Assembly (NCBI GenBank): GCA_026388365.1
Contig: JAPLJW010000236.1
Coordinates: 1-7,108, forward strand
Direction: 5' to 3'
Length of the DNA stretch: 7,108 nt
From: Deltaproteobacteria bacterium
Lineage (GTDB): Bacteria > Desulfobacterota > Syntrophia > Syntrophales > UBA5619
Shown one piece after another: positions 6,176-7,108 of this stretch. The notes below the pieces were generated by a model, which had not been told where the DNA came from, searched no databases, and saw nothing but the letters and a program-made list of their open reading frames with translations. The position numbers and the translations under genes are program-made. Position 1 is the stretch's first letter. The number at the start of each line of letters is the position of its first letter.

Positions 6176-7108
6176 TCAGTCCTCCAGGGCTTCGAAAACC
6201 TTCTTGAGCCGGTGCAGGGGATCTTCGAGATTCCCGTTTCCCCGGCCCTGATTCTCCGGCGGCGCCTTGCCTTTGGGGATCTCCGAAGGTTGTGATACAC
6301 TGATCTTTGGAGCGGCGGGCTCGACGGCGGTCGGCGGCGGCGTAATCCGGACCATTTCGCGCGGCGGCGCTTCGGGCCGGTGTTCCGCCGCAGACATCTG
6401 CGGCGCGGCCGATGAGGTTTCCGCCGGTTTTTCTCCCGGTGTCTTCCTCCGGCGACGAGGTCGCCTGCGGGATCTCTTCTTCGCCTTCTCGGGCGCGGCT
6501 TCGCGGTTTTCCGTGGGAGAATCCGCGTTATGCCCGGGTTCTTCCTGCCCGAATTCTTCCCCCCTTGGTTTTTCTTCCTTGGGCGAAACATTCTTCGGAG
6601 GGCCCTTCCTTCGCGGCCCCCTCTTCGGCGTCCCTCTCTGGGGACCGTCCTTTCCGGGTTCGATTTGCTTCGGCTCATCCGCCGCCCCGGGAGCGGGTAT
6701 GTCCGCTTCCCCGGCTTCCGGTTCCTCCGGTTCGTCCGGCTCCTCTATCTCCTCCGAAGCCTTGCGGACATGATTGGTCTGCTCGGGCGCTACCGGCGTC
6801 TCCCGCTTCGTCGTTTCGATCTTCCATTCGTCCCAGGCCATGTCCGGACTTCCCGAGATATGGATCGACATGTCGTAGTCGTTTTCCAGACGGCTGATCT
6901 CCGCCCGTTTCTGGTTCTGGAGGTAGTCGGCCACCTCATAAGGGACGCTGAGGCCAATCACGGAGGAGAGCCCTTTGACAGCCTGCGTTTCGATCTTCCG
7001 GTAGGCGGTCAGGGCTGTGTATTCGAGGGAGGGTCGCACCCCCCGACCCCGGCAGAAGGGGCAGGGCGTGTAGCTGATCTCCTGGATCGTTGACTGCTTC
7101 TTCTGGCG
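6176..7108 (-). CDS. Ribonuclease E/G family protein, C-terminal part with a long disordered tail (truncated by the window edge)
   Basis: This is the 3' end of an endoribonuclease gene of the Rne/Rng family (RNA processing and decay, 5'-monophosphate-dependent cleavage of AU-rich single-stranded sites). The frame is open to base 7108, giving 310 visible residues. Near the edge is CPFC followed by RGRG, the zinc-link motif by which two protomers share Zn in RNase E, then the small-domain region (EYTALTAYRKIE, VPYEVADYLQNQKRAEISRLE, DYDMSIHI) that closes the catalytic half. From about 85 residues past the zinc-link onward the protein is low-complexity: acidic Glu/Pro-rich, then a strongly basic block (KKRSRRRPRRRRK), then Pro-rich, ending in the helix-like EDPLHRLKKVFEALED. 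This resembles the RNA-binding, partner-recruiting tail of RNase E more than the tail-less RNase G, so I give no gene symbol. The S1 and catalytic DNase-I-like domains lie beyond the window. Confidence 0.9.
   Translation of the reverse strand, partial: RQKKQSTIQEISYTPCPFCRGRGVRPSLEYTALTAYRKIETQAVKGLSSVIGLSVPYEVADYLQNQKRAEISRLENDYDMSIHISGSPDMAWDEWKIETTKRETPVAPEQTNHVRKASEEIEEPDEPEEPEAGEADIPAPGAADEPKQIEPGKDGPQRGTPKRGPRRKGPPKNVSPKEEKPRGEEFGQEEPGHNADSPTENREAAPEKAKKRSRRRPRRRRKTPGEKPAETSSAAPQMSAAEHRPEAPPREMVRITPPPTAVEPAAPKISVSQPSEIPKGKAPPENQGRGNGNLEDPLHRLKKVFEALED

Noticed and set aside
5325..6251. 308-codon plus-strand open frame opposite the cysteine desulfurase gene
   Set aside because: It lies antisense to a gene with full family motifs, its product has no recognisable domain, and long antisense frames are expected at this G+C content.
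6267..7093. Ser/Gly/Pro-rich plus-strand frames opposite the RNase tail
   Set aside because: They mirror the low-complexity minus-strand coding sequence; the minus frame continues into the zinc-link motif of RNase E/G.

Overview
The window (about 60% G+C, seven protein genes, mostly minus strand) looks like a chromosomal segment of a Gram-negative bacterium. The outer-membrane patatin with a BamA-like barrel requires an outer membrane. The gene set (RNase E/G with a disordered tail, an EF2568-type cysteine desulfurase, a DUF523/DUF1722-type protein, a bacterial ferritin) suggests a deltaproteobacterium (Desulfobacterota, Syntrophales-like). That placement is inference from family resemblance, not from a marker gene.

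Layout. Positions 1-870 (+) hold the 3' part of an ABC-2 type permease. Positions 882-955 are a perfect 28-bp inverted repeat of REP/RAYT-substrate type, followed by a 14-bp tandem duplication that runs to the stop codon of the convergent gene. Positions 978-3242 (-) encode a patatin phospholipase with a POTRA and an outer-membrane beta-barrel (type Vd secretion, PlpD-like), with a good sigma70-type promoter at 3309-3337. Positions 3440-3988 (-) encode a DUF523 (TudS-like Fe-S desulfidase) protein. Its expected second domain, DUF1722, is missing, but what looks like the last residues of that domain survive out of frame at 3420-3467. Positions 3989-4333 are a divergent control region with two recognisable promoters and two strong inverted repeats. 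Positions 4334-4870 (+) encode a ferritin with a complete ferroxidase centre. Positions 5004-6161 (-) encode a cysteine desulfurase-family PLP enzyme. Positions 6176-7108 (-) hold the 3' part of an RNase E/G gene, only 14 nt upstream of the desulfurase and probably in one operon with it.

How the genes relate. No single pathway unites the window. Ferritin (iron storage), the cysteine desulfurase (sulfur donor) and the DUF523 protein (predicted Fe-S desulfidase) are loosely linked by iron-sulfur chemistry, and ferritin and the DUF523 gene share a divergent promoter region. The RNase-desulfurase pair is the clearest operon. The patatin stands alone with its own promoter. I see no defence, phage, CRISPR or biosynthetic system. 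The most notable points are the decayed DUF523-DUF1722 fusion and the REP-like palindrome with its duplicated end.
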